Part shown: positions 1 to 8,519 of the stretch, piece by piece
How the letters are laid out: every line of letters begins with the position of its first letter
Numbering within the stretch: position 1 is the stretch's first letter
Assembly (NCBI RefSeq): GCF_018531495.1
Contig: NZ_JAHDTI010000001.1
Location: forward strand, 1,240,001-1,304,000
Length of the DNA: 64,000 nucleotides
Direction: 5' to 3'
Origin: Nonomuraea sediminis
GTDB lineage: Bacteria; Actinomycetota; Actinomycetes; Streptosporangiales; Streptosporangiaceae
Made by a program: the position numbers and the translations under genes
Notes under the pieces: model-generated
What the model saw: only the letters and a program-made list of their open reading frames with translations
Told to the model about the DNA's origin: nothing
Databases searched by the model: none

Positions 1-1227
1 AGGACACCGCGGGGCGGGCGGGCGGTTTCCACATCAGTGGTCGCGGTGCTGCCCGACGCGCCCGACCCGGGTCCGACGTCCAGCCCGGGAGAGGTCGCCG
101 ACCCGGCCGTCGCCGCCTTCCTGGCCGGGCCGGCCGACCCCGACGGGCCCGACTGGACCTGGCAGACCAGTGCCGGTCCCGTCACGCTCACCGGCCTCGG
201 CCTGTCCCCCGTCGACACGATCGCGCTGTCCGGCGCCGACCTGCTGTCCCTGGCGGGAGGCGGCACCGACCCACCCGCGCGGGAACGAGTGCGGCGCATG
301 GCCGACCTGCTGGGCCGCCAGCCCGCCGTACCTGTCGATCTGGCCTCCGGGAGCGACAGCGCGGCAGCCGTACACACCGACCTGCTCGACCGCTACACCC
401 GCGTGCGGGCACTGGCAGGTTCACTGCAAACAGAACTGCAGACGGCAACCTCCGACGCCGCCCGGCAGACCGCGCTGCGGCACGCCGTGCGGTGGGGCAT
501 CACCCCGCTGACCGACGACTCCCCCACCCTCGCCACCCAGGTGCAGCGGGCCGCGGGAGCGCTGGCCACCCGGGTGGCGGCCGCCCCGGCGGACGGCTCT
601 GCGCTGTCGGTGGCCGAACTTGCCCGGGCCATCGCGGAACTGGTCTCGCCGGAAGGGCGTATGCCGGTGCTGTCCCGCCTCGACCTGCCGCCGCTCACCG
701 CCGATCCCCAGGAGATCGAGCCCGGCTGGCTGGAGGTCGTCGCCGCCGTGCGTGCACCTCTTGCCCGCCTCGAAGCCCATCAGTGGCTGGAGCGCGCCGC
801 CGGCCGTACCCCGTTCAGCGCCTGGACGTCACGGCCGGGAGACGTGTGGCAGCGGACCGCGCCGGACGTCCCAGGACTGGCAGGTCCGTCCAAGCTGGTC
901 GCCGCCTTCGGACCGCCGGGAGTGGTCGGCGCGGGACCGCGGGCGGTCGGGTTGATCGACTCGTGGAGCGAGGTCATCCCCGCCACGGACCACGCCACGA
1001 CGGCGGCCGTCTACCACGACGCCCCCGGGTCACGGGCCCCGCAGGCCGTGCTCATCGCCGTACCGCCCGATCTGAACGCTCCCCTCGACACAGCCGCGCT
1101 GGTCCGGATCGTCGCGGAGACCCGGCTGCTCGCGCACGCCCGCGCCGCCGGGCCGGACGACCTCGACCCACTGTCGGGAGGGCTGCCCCTGATGATGCTG
1201 CCGTCTTCAGTCCGACTCACACCGTAG
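1..1227 (+). CDS. Uncharacterised protein, 5' end outside the window
   Basis: I do not recognise this family. The frame is open from the first base of the window to the TAG at 1225-1227. The GTG at 37 is only the first candidate start inside it, so the gene probably begins upstream. The visible 408 codons are rich in Ala, Leu and Pro, with no signal peptide, membrane segment or cysteine pattern. The second half carries scattered tryptophans (GWLEVV, HQWLERA, FSAWTSRPGDVW, DSWSEV). Only 8 bases separate its stop from the next ATG, so the two are probably cotranscribed and may act together. No function is proposed. Confidence 0.7.
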   Translation, partial: RTPRGGRAVSTSVVAVLPDAPDPGPTSSPGEVADPAVAAFLAGPADPDGPDWTWQTSAGPVTLTGLGLSPVDTIALSGADLLSLAGGGTDPPARERVRRMADLLGRQPAVPVDLASGSDSAAAVHTDLLDRYTRVRALAGSLQTELQTATSDAARQTALRHAVRWGITPLTDDSPTLATQVQRAAGALATRVAAAPADGSALSVAELARAIAELVSPEGRMPVLSRLDLPPLTADPQEIEPGWLEVVAAVRAPLARLEAHQWLERAAGRTPFSAWTSRPGDVWQRTAPDVPGLAGPSKLVAAFGPPGVVGAGPRAVGLIDSWSEVIPATDHATTAAVYHDAPGSRAPQAVLIAVPPDLNAPLDTAALVRIVAETRLLAHARAAGPDDLDPLSGGLPLMMLPSSVRLTP

Positions 1228-1235
1228 GGGCTCGC

Positions 1236-2708
1236 ATGCGCTTCGACCTGTATGGACGACTGGAGCCCATCCGTCCTGACGGCTCGCTCGACGAGGGGTT
1301 CCGCGCCGAGGTGGCCGACCCTGCCTGGTTCCTCGGGCAGCAGTGGCTCATGGGCGAGCACCAGGGTGAGGACGCGGCGTCGCCGGTCATGGTGACGCAC
1401 ACGACCAGCCACACGGCCATCGACCCCCTCGACGGGGAGGACCCGGGCGTCACACCCGCGGAGGTCATCGTCGAGGCCGGGCCGGGCGACTGGTGGACTC
1501 CCGGACGCAGGCTACGGCTCGGCGCGGCCGCCGCACCCTTCCTGGCAGGCCGCTCCGACCTGCGGTTCGGGGTGCTCCCGCCGCCGTATGACGGGCTGGC
1601 GGATGCCTACGACGGCTGGGCCGTCTTCCGTCTGGCCAGGGCCGAGGTCCCCGCGTCCGTGTTCGCCGAGGTACCCGCCGAGGCCACCGACATGTGGGAC
1701 TACGCCGAACTCGTGCACACCGCGACGTTCACCGCCGGAGGATCGGCTCTCGAGATCCCCCGCCACGACGGCGGCGATGTGGACTGGTATTCGGTTCACA
1801 CCTCGGGGCCGATCACCACGCCCGCGCCGCGGCAGACGTCGGTGATCCCGTCGCGGCTGACCTACCCTGGCGCGCCACATCCCCGCTGGTGGCAGATCGA
1901 GGACGCGCACGTCGACATCGGCGGGGTGCCTCCCGACCGCAGCCACTTCGCCACCATGCTCCTCACCGACCTGGTCATCTCGCACGCCGACGACTGGTTC
2001 ACCTTCCCCATCGACTGCGCGGCCGGGTCTGTCGTGACGCTGCACTCGGTCGAAGTGCGCGACGCCTTCGACCAGGTGTCCGTGCTGAACGTGCCCGCCG
2101 ACTGGACGCTGTACGCGGTCACCGGCCTGGCGCCGTCATCGCTGCTCGTGTGGCCGACGGTGACGCTGCCATTGCGCGGGTCCTCGCTCGACGACGTGGT
2201 GGTGGGTGTCGATGAGGACGCGAACCTGCTGTGGGCGGTCGAACAGCGCGCCGACGGGCGTGAACTGGCACCACCGCCTCCGCCAGTCCCGCCGGATCAG
2301 CCGGTCACCGGCACCCTGCGGGCGGACGCACGCAACGAGTACGGTTACCGGCCGAGCACTCGGCTCCCGCGCTACTGGCATCCCTACGAGATCCATGAGA
2401 TCGACGGACGACGCCGCTACGTCCAGGCTCGGCTGGCCGACCTCGAACTCCGCCCTCCCGGCCTGCTCCCCCAGCCGGTCAGCCCGCTGCTCACCGACCC
2501 CGCCGCACCTACGAACGGGCCGGCCCACCAGATCGAGCCCGCCACGATACCCACAACCGGCCTGCGATTGGACCGCCGCTACGTCCTGGGGCGCCGCACC
2601 ACAGGAGAACCGATCCTGTGGCGACAACGGTCGCGGATACCGCTACTGACACCCCCGGTTAGTGCACTACGCTTCGACGTCCTGGAGGAGCAGTCCCGCC
2701 CAATCTGA
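1236..2708 (+). CDS. Uncharacterised Trp-rich protein, partner of the upstream gene
   Basis: A 490-residue soluble protein whose function I cannot name. The ATG at 1236 is preceded by GTAGGGG, a usable ribosome binding site, and the protein starts MRFDLYGRLEP. Distinctive motifs are WFLGQQWLMGEHQGED at residues 31-46, PRWWQIEDAHVDIGG near 210, ADDWFTFPID near 250, and a C-terminal part with a proline run (PPPPPVPPDQP) and YWHPYEIHEIDGRRRY. There is no signal peptide or membrane helix. The motif density suggests a conserved family rather than a random frame. It follows the preceding gene by 8 bases, and nothing downstream continues the operon. Confidence 0.8.
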   Translation: MRFDLYGRLEPIRPDGSLDEGFRAEVADPAWFLGQQWLMGEHQGEDAASPVMVTHTTSHTAIDPLDGEDPGVTPAEVIVEAGPGDWWTPGRRLRLGAAAAPFLAGRSDLRFGVLPPPYDGLADAYDGWAVFRLARAEVPASVFAEVPAEATDMWDYAELVHTATFTAGGSALEIPRHDGGDVDWYSVHTSGPITTPAPRQTSVIPSRLTYPGAPHPRWWQIEDAHVDIGGVPPDRSHFATMLLTDLVISHADDWFTFPIDCAAGSVVTLHSVEVRDAFDQVSVLNVPADWTLYAVTGLAPSSLLVWPTVTLPLRGSSLDDVVVGVDEDANLLWAVEQRADGRELAPPPPPVPPDQPVTGTLRADARNEYGYRPSTRLPRYWHPYEIHEIDGRRRYVQARLADLELRPPGLLPQPVSPLLTDPAAPTNGPAHQIEPATIPTTGLRLDRRYVLGRRTTGEPILWRQRSRIPLLTPPVSALRFDVLEEQSRPI

Positions 2709-2747
2709 CCTTGGCCACGGCAGGGCCCGGGCGGAACAACCATGCGT

Positions 2748-3110
2748 TCATTGGACCAACTGGATACGGATGGGTGTTGACTCCAGCAACATCGCGAGTT
2801 CGGCGGGTACTCTGGTGCCCGAGGCCTGACCTTCCACCTTTACCTGGGACTCGTTCCGCGAGACCAGGTGGCATACCAGGCTCGTTCGCGACGCAAGCCG
2901 GTCGCGCAAGCGGCCAGACCGCGGATGAGCTGGCCGGGTGCCGGTATAGCGCTTGTTGCTCTCCGGCCGGGTCTTCTCCAGCGTGAGCAGGCCCCATCCC
3001 TTCTCCGGGAGATAGCAGTCCTTCTTGCGCAGGCCCGACGCCTCGCCAGGGCGTAGGCCGCCGAAGTACATGCCCGCGAACAGCGCCGAGCCGGGGACCT
3101 CGACCGGATG
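2748..3110 (-). pseudogene. Tyrosine recombinase (phage-type integrase) remnant
   Basis: The minus strand reads GSALFAGMYFGGLRPGEASGL followed by KKDCYLPEKGWGLLTLEKTRPES. This matches the first catalytic-Arg region (GLRPGEA) of actinobacterial integrases that carry a GW..L.L beta-hairpin after it. After RYTGT the frame drifts, then a stretch like TRVPAELAMLLE resembles the conserved V-P-ELV-LL segment. Both the N-terminal DNA-binding part and the C-terminal HxxR...Y part are missing. It is a decayed fragment and cannot be active. Confidence 0.6.
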
Positions 3111-3212
3111 CTACGCCAGCGCTACCGCCGCGAGACCCTCGCCCAGGAGTTCCACGAACGCTTCGTCACCGCCCGCATAGCGCTCACCGGCCGCCGTCCC
3201 GACCTCGACTGA
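3096..3212 (+). pseudogene. C-terminal stub of an unknown gene
   Basis: A 38-codon open frame ending in TGA at 3210-3212 reads DLDRMLRQRYRRETLAQEFH and then ERFVTARIALTGRRPDLD. The charged helical composition looks like a genuine protein C-terminus rather than noise. It has no start and abuts the integrase remnant on the opposite strand. The source family is unknown. Confidence 0.25.
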
Positions 3213-3221
3213 AGTTCTCAC

Positions 3222-3914
3222 TCATGACGCAAACCCCGGAACGCAACTCGCTCCAAACTCTCCAGCCGAACGCCAGCCCCGGTGTAAACAGCTTGGATGA
3301 GCTCGACCAAATGGAGCGCTGAGGCCGAAAACTGTGTCCGCATGGTCGTCACACCACGCTACGACGGGCTTGGGATCTGCTACAGGTCCCGTGAAATGCA
3401 CGAGGCTGACGTACCACAGGTTGCGCACAAACTGATCGCGCATACGAAACTCCAGGTCTTGGACGCCCCGGCGTTCCAGCCCGAGAGCTAAGCGCTGTTG
3501 CAACCTGACCATGGAGTCATCAACGGGATATCCGCACACAAGAACTCCCCCAGCGTGCGGACTGACTCCTCTCACCGTCACGTTGATCGACGGCAATCCT
3601 TCGGCGGCCTCTTCGAGGGCCTCGCGATAGAGCAACCGGAGCGGATCATCGGCTGGGATGGCGCTCCTGTAGTTCTCCAGGGACCTAAGGGTGAAGTGCA
3701 ACGCATGGCGATCGTGGACCCAATGCCCTTGCCCAACAGCAGCTCCCACCTCCCGCGCCAGGTCGGCAAGCTCCTGACTCACCCCTGGCTCAGGGCGGAG
3801 AACGGCTGCAGCACCCCAGCGGGATCCACCCTCTGCCATAGGTTGCTCGTGCTTCGTTCGGCCAGCGAGGAGCGCCTTGCGACCGCGGTCAAAGAACTCC
3901 GCAAAGTCGGACAT
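3222..3914 (-). CDS. 2H phosphoesterase-like (LigT/2'-5' RNA ligase fold) protein, frameshifted tail
   Basis: A 230-residue protein with the two HxT motifs expected of 2H phosphoesterases: LHFTLRSLE around residue 73 and VSLVHFTGPV around residue 172. These would act on cyclic or 2'-5' phosphodiesters, but the substrate is unknown. The start at 3914 lies 6 bases after CATACT (rc of 3921-3926), so the mRNA may be leaderless. The last 35 residues as read look unnatural. The adjacent frame from about 3332 gives ALHLVELIQAVYTGAG and VRLESLERVAFRGLRHE with a stop at 3218-3220, a more plausible family C-terminus. A one-base indel in the TTTT tract near 3329-3334 is likely. Both catalytic histidines precede it. 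Confidence 0.65.
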   Translation of the reverse strand: MSDFAEFFDRGRKALLAGRTKHEQPMAEGGSRWGAAAVLRPEPGVSQELADLAREVGAAVGQGHWVHDRHALHFTLRSLENYRSAIPADDPLRLLYREALEEAAEGLPSINVTVRGVSPHAGGVLVCGYPVDDSMVRLQQRLALGLERRGVQDLEFRMRDQFVRNLWYVSLVHFTGPVADPKPVVAWCDDHADTVFGLSAPFGRAHPSCLHRGWRSAGEFGASCVPGFAS

Positions 3915-4114
3915 CCGGCCAGTATGCCAGTGCGCAACTCAGGCCAGATTCGCACCAGCAGCCACGTCCAGAGGCCGAAATTGATCTCATAAGGATCAAG
4001 GCGACGAACGGCGGCGGGACTCAGGGCCGCCCGCCGCACACAGCACCCGCCGCGCCAAGCCGCACCGCCGGCCTGGGACGCGCCGTCGCCCACACGGGCA
4101 CATGGCCACAACCG

Positions 4115-4133
4115 CCTGAGGAAATTCCTCAGG
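4115..4133. repeat. 19-bp dyad at the methyltransferase stop codon
   Basis: CCTGAGGAA-A-TTCCTCAGG is a perfect inverted repeat with a one-base centre. It overlaps the 3' end of the methyltransferase gene. A one-base loop makes it a poor hairpin as drawn, so it may be a protein-binding dyad or a weak terminator. No T tract follows. Confidence 0.45.
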
Positions 4134-4785
4134 TCTCGACGTTCTCGGTTCTAAGCACGTCGTAGCCGACGAAGCTGAACATACGCCGTCCCGAGATCAG
4201 GGGGCGGGACTGACCCGTGAAGCGGTGCACACCGACGCCGAAGCCGGCATCCGGCTCCGACAGCCACTCGCGATTGAAGCCGCGCTCCTCAAACCAGCGA
4301 CAGATCCACGGCACTCGATCAGGAGCCGCGCGGTGCCGAGTCCAGATAACCGTGCCGCCGGTCTTGCACAACTGGCCACAAGTGTCGATCGTGCGCTCGA
4401 TGTCCTCGTCCGTAATGTTGCCGAACAACCCACAGACGAGCACGATGTCGGCAGGAACCATACCTCGGTAGTGGTCAGTGAGCGCGGCATCAGCTGTGAC
4501 CACTTCGACCTGTCCGAGTCCCGCCGCTTTGATCGCATCCTCGGCGATGGCGGTGTTGCCCGAGTCCAGCTCGACCAGACGCGCCCGAACATCGTCACGA
4601 CGGGGGTGATCGGTCAGCATTTCCAGTACGTCGCGGCCCTGGCCCGAGCAGAGACTGACGAGTTGCAGAGGGCCGGACGGGCAGCTGTCTAGCGCCAGCC
4701 GTATCCGCTCCTGGACGACTTGCAGCCGCCGCGCCAACCGTGAACCTGGGACGTCGTAGTCATCGTGCCAACCCTGCCAATCCAT
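4129..4785 (-). CDS. Class I SAM-dependent methyltransferase
   Basis: A 218-residue protein with the Rossmann motif I LVSLCSGQGRDVLEML around residues 42-57, an acidic motif II (ARLVELDSGN) and motif III (VVTADAALTDHY). These bind S-adenosylmethionine; the acceptor substrate is unknown. The variant CSGQGRD replaces the usual GxGxG. The C-terminal half (TRHRAAPDRVPWICRWFEERGF) suggests a small-molecule substrate. The ATG at 4785 sits 6 bases downstream of TAGGGT (rc of 4792-4797), so leaderless translation is likely. No partner gene is nearby. Confidence 0.8.
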   Translation of the reverse strand: MDWQGWHDDYDVPGSRLARRLQVVQERIRLALDSCPSGPLQLVSLCSGQGRDVLEMLTDHPRRDDVRARLVELDSGNTAIAEDAIKAAGLGQVEVVTADAALTDHYRGMVPADIVLVCGLFGNITDEDIERTIDTCGQLCKTGGTVIWTRHRAAPDRVPWICRWFEERGFNREWLSEPDAGFGVGVHRFTGQSRPLISGRRMFSFVGYDVLRTENVET

Positions 4786-4791
4786 GAACGA

Positions 4792-4797
4792 ACCCTA
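4792..4797 (-). promoter_or_regulatory. -10 box of the methyltransferase (leaderless)
   Basis: TAGGGT read on the minus strand, six bases before the ATG at 4785. The spacing fits transcription starting at the A of the start codon. Confidence 0.5.
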
Positions 4798-4958
4798 CGA
4801 GGGCACCTGACCCAAAGGCTCACCCCTTTTGCCTCCGGCGGGGGCCTCAGGCTCCGAGATGATCGCGACACGGGCAGGGTGGTCACGGGGCTGGAGTAGA
4901 AGCCTGATCGTCCCGTCGCCGCCGCCGACCGCATACGGCATGGGCGTGACGCGCTGCA

Positions 4959-5210
4959 GGTGTCGGCGCCGCCTACCTCACCTTCACCCCGCTGGCCATC
5001 GGCGCGCGAACGGAGGTCGCGGCCTGCATCGAGCTGGCGGACGGCAACCGGAAGCTTCGCCGCATGGTCCCGCCTCTCCAGCAGGTCGAGGGCGTCGAGC
5101 AGAGTTTTAGAGAAGACCGCCGCATCCAGGCGGCCGCTGCGGCCGTCGGTTCTGGGCGGCGACATCGGCGCGCCATACCACAACCGATCGACCCGAACCC
5201 CGGGCGCTGA
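4959..5210 (+). pseudogene. Possible coding remnant between methyltransferase and pstS
   Basis: One plus-strand frame reads GVGAAYLTFTPLAIGARTEV and then AACIELADGNRKLRRMVPPL before running to TGA at 5208-5210. The composition is protein-like, unlike the other frames, but there is no start with a ribosome binding site and no family that I recognise. Treat it as a decayed 3' fragment. The rest of 4786-5290 shows nothing else. Confidence 0.2.
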
Positions 5211-5290
5211 CCCGCCGCCTTGACCGCTCGCCGACCGTTCGTTGTTGTCAGCTTTGCCGCACGTTGTGCCACCCCATCGTCATCGCTACA

Positions 5291-5303
5291 TAGCGTCGAT
5301 GGT
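5291..5303 (+). promoter_or_regulatory. Leaderless promoter of the first pstS copy
   Basis: TAGCGT at 5291-5296 followed by seven bases and then GTG at 5304. The same TAGCGT-N7-GTG layout precedes the second pstS at 42111-42124, which supports both the -10 box and the start choice. Confidence 0.6.
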
Positions 5304-6359
5304 GTGCGACATGCGACCAGGAGCGTTGGGGCCGCCATGCTGGTGGCCCTCGCCTTGGCCGCGTGCGGCGCCGACCGAGAGTCGGCCTCGAAGACACCGA
5401 GAGAAACCCCGACGAGCACCGCGGTCATCGCCTCGGGCTCGTCGGCGCAGCTCGGCGCGATGAATGCGTGGCGTACGTTCTTCCGCGAGATCGCCCCTGA
5501 TGCTGTGATCACCTACCGGCCCGTCGGCTCGGGCTCGGGCGTGCGTGAATTCATCCAGGGCATGACCGCGTTCGCCGGCTCCGACGTCGTGATGACGTCG
5601 CAGCAGCACGCACAAGCCGACAGGCGTTGCGGCAGCCCCGCGCTCCACCTGCCGATGGTCGTGGGCCCCATCGCGGTGATCTACAACCTGGAGATAGCCG
5701 ACCTCAAGCTGTCACCCGCCACCATCACCGGCATCTTCAGCGGGAAGATCACCAAGTGGAACGACCGGGCGATCGCCGCCGACAACCCCCGAACCTCCCT
5801 GCCCCGCGCGGACATCCTGGCCATCCATCGCGCCGACGAATCCGGCACGAGCGAGAACCTCACCAAATACCTCAAGGCTGCGGGCGGCTGGCCGTACCCG
5901 CCCTCGACGAAGTGGCCGATCTCCGGCGGTCAGGGCGTCGAGGGGTCAGCCGCCATGACCGAGGCGGTAAGGACGACAGCGGGCGCGATTGGGTACGTGG
6001 AGTACGGCTACGCCAGCGGCCACGAGTTGTGGACCGCCAGGGTGAAGAACGCCACAGGCGAGTCCGTCCCGATCACGCCGGACAGCGCAAGCAAGGCGCT
6101 CGTCGGCGCCAAGATCGTCGGCAGAAACGGCGACCTGGCATTGAAACTGGACTACACGACCACGCGGCCAGGCACGTACCCGATCATCCTGGTCACCTAC
6201 GAGATCGCGTGTTCCAAGGGCTCGCCGCCGCTGGTCCGGCGCTTTCTCCGCTACGCCGCGAGCAATGCGGGCCAGACGAATCTGACCCCGCTCGGGTATG
6301 CACCGCTGCCACCCGACCTGCTCGTCAAGGTGCGCACCTCGATCGAGGCCATGAGCTGA
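5304..6359 (+). CDS. pstS: Phosphate-binding lipoprotein PstS (orphan copy 1)
   Basis: Periplasmic-type phosphate-binding protein, anchored by lipidation. From GTG 5304 the product begins VRHATRSVGAAMLVALALAA and then the lipobox Cys (LAAC-GAD). An upstream ATG in frame would place the signal peptide internally, so 5304 is preferred. PstS signatures follow: GSSAQLGAMNAW (phosphate loop), VGSGSGVREFIQG, FAGSDVVM, GPIAVIYNL, LTGIFSGKITKWND-like ITGIFSGKITKWNDRAIA, HRADESGTSENLTKYL, and GAIGYVEYGYA. About 351 residues, a normal length. No pstCAB genes are adjacent, so it is an orphan. It is paralogous to the gene at 42124 throughout. Confidence 0.9.
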   Translation: MRHATRSVGAAMLVALALAACGADRESASKTPRETPTSTAVIASGSSAQLGAMNAWRTFFREIAPDAVITYRPVGSGSGVREFIQGMTAFAGSDVVMTSQQHAQADRRCGSPALHLPMVVGPIAVIYNLEIADLKLSPATITGIFSGKITKWNDRAIAADNPRTSLPRADILAIHRADESGTSENLTKYLKAAGGWPYPPSTKWPISGGQGVEGSAAMTEAVRTTAGAIGYVEYGYASGHELWTARVKNATGESVPITPDSASKALVGAKIVGRNGDLALKLDYTTTRPGTYPIILVTYEIACSKGSPPLVRRFLRYAASNAGQTNLTPLGYAPLPPDLLVKVRTSIEAMS

Positions 6360-6480
6360 GGCTGTCCCGGGTTCGACGGCTATCCGTGCCTGGCCTGCCC
6401 CGGCGCGACGCAATGCCCTGTCTTGTCTAGTGCCGCGCCAGGCAACGTTCGCCCTCTAGTTGTACTGACCGGAGACGTAA

Positions 6481-6532
6481 TTGATGGAGTTCAGCCCTGT
6501 GCATTACGATACGGGGCGTGACGTATCGAAAT
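6481..6532 (+). promoter_or_regulatory. Promoter with overlapping TetR-type operator
   Basis: -35 TTGATG (6481-6486), 18-base spacer, -10 TACGAT (6505-6510), seven bases to the GTG start at 6518. An inverted repeat ATTACGATACG (6503-6513), N8, CGTATCGAAAT (6522-6532) matches at 10 of 11 positions. It covers the -10 box and the start codon, an ideal place for autorepression by the TetR protein encoded immediately downstream. Confidence 0.7.
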
Positions 6533-7216
6533 ACTGGTGAGGGGGCGGCGCGCGGCCGTCCCCGTGATGCGGCTCTGGATCAGCGGATCACTGCTGTCGT
6601 ACTGGAGGTGCTGGCGGAGTCCGGGTACGAGGGGGTGTCCTTCGAGGAGGTCGCCCGACGGTGCCAGACATCCAAGGCGAGCCTGTATCGACGTTGGGGG
6701 TCCAAGCGGGAGATGGTGATCGCTGCGATCAAGGCTGGGCCCGCACAGCGCGAGGCCGGCGAGCCGATCGACACGGGCACCCTGCGCGGGGACGTGTTGA
6801 GCCTGTGCCGGCGCCTGGACCAGACCATGCGCGCTGCGGACAGTCAGACCGCGATGCTGCTCTTGCAGGCGGGTCTGGAGGACCCGGACCTGTGCGAGGC
6901 CATCGAGAACGCCGTCGGCCCGACAGGAGCTCGGTTGCCGCGACAGGTCATCGACGCCGCGATCGCACGCGGCGAGTTGCCCGACGGCGCGGACCCTTTC
7001 GCCTTCGAGGAGGTGGTCGGTGCCGCCCTCCTGCTGCGACGGGTCAACGACCTCGCAGTCGACGAGGAGTACCTGTCCGCACTCGTTGACACCATCGTCA
7101 TCCCAGCCCTGAAGGCATCGTCCGGGCGGGCCCCCCTGCCCGCCGGGATCTTCTCCGGCCACCCGGCCCCCACCGCCCATGAGACCGCCGCGCCTGACGC
7201 GAAGGAGAACGCATGA
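6518..7216 (+). CDS. TetR/AcrR family transcriptional regulator
   Basis: A 232-residue DNA-binding repressor. The N-terminal helix-turn-helix spans about residues 18-62 (ALDQRITAVVLEVLAESGYE, then FEEVARRCQTSKASLYRRWG). The C-terminal ligand-binding half ends in a disordered Pro/Ala tail. The GTG at 6518 has no ribosome binding site but lies 7 bases after a -10 box, so it is probably leaderless. The stop overlaps the ATG of the hydrolase gene (ATGA at 7213-7216), indicating translational coupling. It probably represses itself and the hydrolase through the palindrome over its own start. Confidence 0.9.
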   Translation: MTYRNTGEGAARGRPRDAALDQRITAVVLEVLAESGYEGVSFEEVARRCQTSKASLYRRWGSKREMVIAAIKAGPAQREAGEPIDTGTLRGDVLSLCRRLDQTMRAADSQTAMLLLQAGLEDPDLCEAIENAVGPTGARLPRQVIDAAIARGELPDGADPFAFEEVVGAALLLRRVNDLAVDEEYLSALVDTIVIPALKASSGRAPLPAGIFSGHPAPTAHETAAPDAKENA

Positions 7217-8115
7217 CCAGCCGACTGACGATCAACGGCTTCGACTACCAGGCCATCCCCGGCACCAACGGCGTCAACCTCAACGTCGCCGTCGGTGGGA
7301 GCGGGCCGGCCGTGGTCCTCCTGCATGGGTTCCCGCAGACCCACTACATGTGGCGCCACGTCGCGGCGAAACTCGCTGACGACCACACGGTTATCGTCCC
7401 TGACCTGCGCGGATACGGCGACAGCGACAAGCCGGACGGGAGTGACCCCGCCACGTACTCCAAGCGCACGATGGCTCAGGACATCGTGACGGTCGCGTCC
7501 GCCCTCGGCGTGGACCACTTCGGGCTCGTCGGGCACGACCGCGGTGCACTGGTCGCCGTCCGCGCAGGCTTGGACCACCCCGCCGTCGTGGACTACCTGG
7601 GGATCCTCGACGTCCTGCCCACCCTCGACACGTGGGCCGTTCTGCAGGGAGTCGACGCCAAGGTCGCCTGGCACCTGTACCTGATGGCTCAGCCCATCGG
7701 GCTTCCCGAGAAGATGATCCGCGCAGTCGCTCCGGAGTTCTTCGGCTCCTTCCTGGACGCATGGGACCCCAGCGGCACGACTTTCACCCATGAGGAGCGC
7801 GCCTACTACATCGACAGCTCGGTCGCCGCGATCGACTCCATCGTGGCCGACTACCGGGCCACCGCGAGCATCGATATCGAGATGGATCGAGCCAACCGTG
7901 AGCGTGGCGCGCAGCTCGCGATGCCGGTTGGCGTCATCTCGCAGGACTGGGGCTCCCAGCTTGGCTTCGACGCCGCATCGCTGTGGCGGGCCTGGGCGCC
8001 GGACCTGACCTACCAGCCGACCGCATCCGGGCACTTCATGGCCGAAGAGAACCCCGACGAGATCGCCACCTTCATCACCACCCTTGCGACGCGCCCGAGC
8101 GCGCGGAACCACTGA
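7213..8115 (+). CDS. Alpha/beta hydrolase (haloacetate dehalogenase/epoxide hydrolase type)
   Basis: A 300-residue cytoplasmic hydrolase. HGFPQTHYMW around residue 38 forms the oxyanion region, and PDLRGYGDSDKP follows. The nucleophile elbow is GHDRGA near residue 113, so the nucleophile is Asp, as in haloalkane/haloacetate dehalogenases and epoxide hydrolases rather than Ser esterases. The catalytic His is in ASGHFMAEENPDE near the C-terminus. Coupled by ATGA to the TetR gene, so expression is probably induced by its substrate or a related xenobiotic. The exact substrate cannot be read from the sequence. Confidence 0.85.
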   Translation: MTSRLTINGFDYQAIPGTNGVNLNVAVGGSGPAVVLLHGFPQTHYMWRHVAAKLADDHTVIVPDLRGYGDSDKPDGSDPATYSKRTMAQDIVTVASALGVDHFGLVGHDRGALVAVRAGLDHPAVVDYLGILDVLPTLDTWAVLQGVDAKVAWHLYLMAQPIGLPEKMIRAVAPEFFGSFLDAWDPSGTTFTHEERAYYIDSSVAAIDSIVADYRATASIDIEMDRANRERGAQLAMPVGVISQDWGSQLGFDAASLWRAWAPDLTYQPTASGHFMAEENPDEIATFITTLATRPSARNH

Positions 8116-8135
8116 TCGCACCCGCATCACCGCAC

Positions 8136-8167
8136 CGAGGGGTCCGCCACCATCGGCGGGCCCCTCG
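8136..8167 (+). terminator. Strong hairpin terminator after the hydrolase
   Basis: CGAGGGGTCCGCC (8136-8148), loop ACCATC, GGCGGGCCCCTCG (8155-8167): 13 pairs with one G-U, 20 bases past the stop. No T run follows, common in high-GC actinobacteria. Confidence 0.6.
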
Positions 8168-8185
8168 ACCTATCGACTGGACGCC

Positions 8186-8519
8186 ATGCCCCACCCAAAC
8201 GCAGCCCTGACCCCACGCCACCGCTTGAAGATGGGCTCGCCTCGTCGTCGAGGACGGTTGGCCCGTCGGTGAGGTCGCCGCTCGGTTCCAGGTGTCATGG
8301 CCGACCGTGAAGCGGTGGATCGACCGCTACCTGGCCGGCGCCCATGCATGACCGCTCGTCCCGGCCGAAGTGGTCGCCGAACAAGACGTCCAAGGCTGTG
8401 TCGAAGCGGTCCGTGAGCTTGCGAATGCGGTTGCGGGAAGGGCCCGTTCAGCTCGCCGCGCGGCTCGGGATCGCGCCATCGACCGTGCACTGCATCCTCA
8501 CCGCGGCGCGGCTCAACCG
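8186..8519 (+). pseudogene. IS481-type transposase, N-terminal fragment
   Basis: Starts MPHPNAALTPRHRLKM, then continues in another frame as RLVVEDGWPVGEVAARFQVS and WPTVKRWIDRYL, then DRSSRPKWSPNKTSKAV and REGPVQLAARLGIAPSTVHC. This is the helix-turn-helix N-terminus of IS481-like transposases. One extra G near 8231-8235 breaks the frame, and the DDE domain is absent because the gene is cut at 8520 by the end of another IS remnant. Confidence 0.7.

Noticed and set aside
6844..8130. 428-codon minus-strand frame over TetR and hydrolase
   Set aside because: Antisense of two well-supported genes, with no ribosome site or motif.
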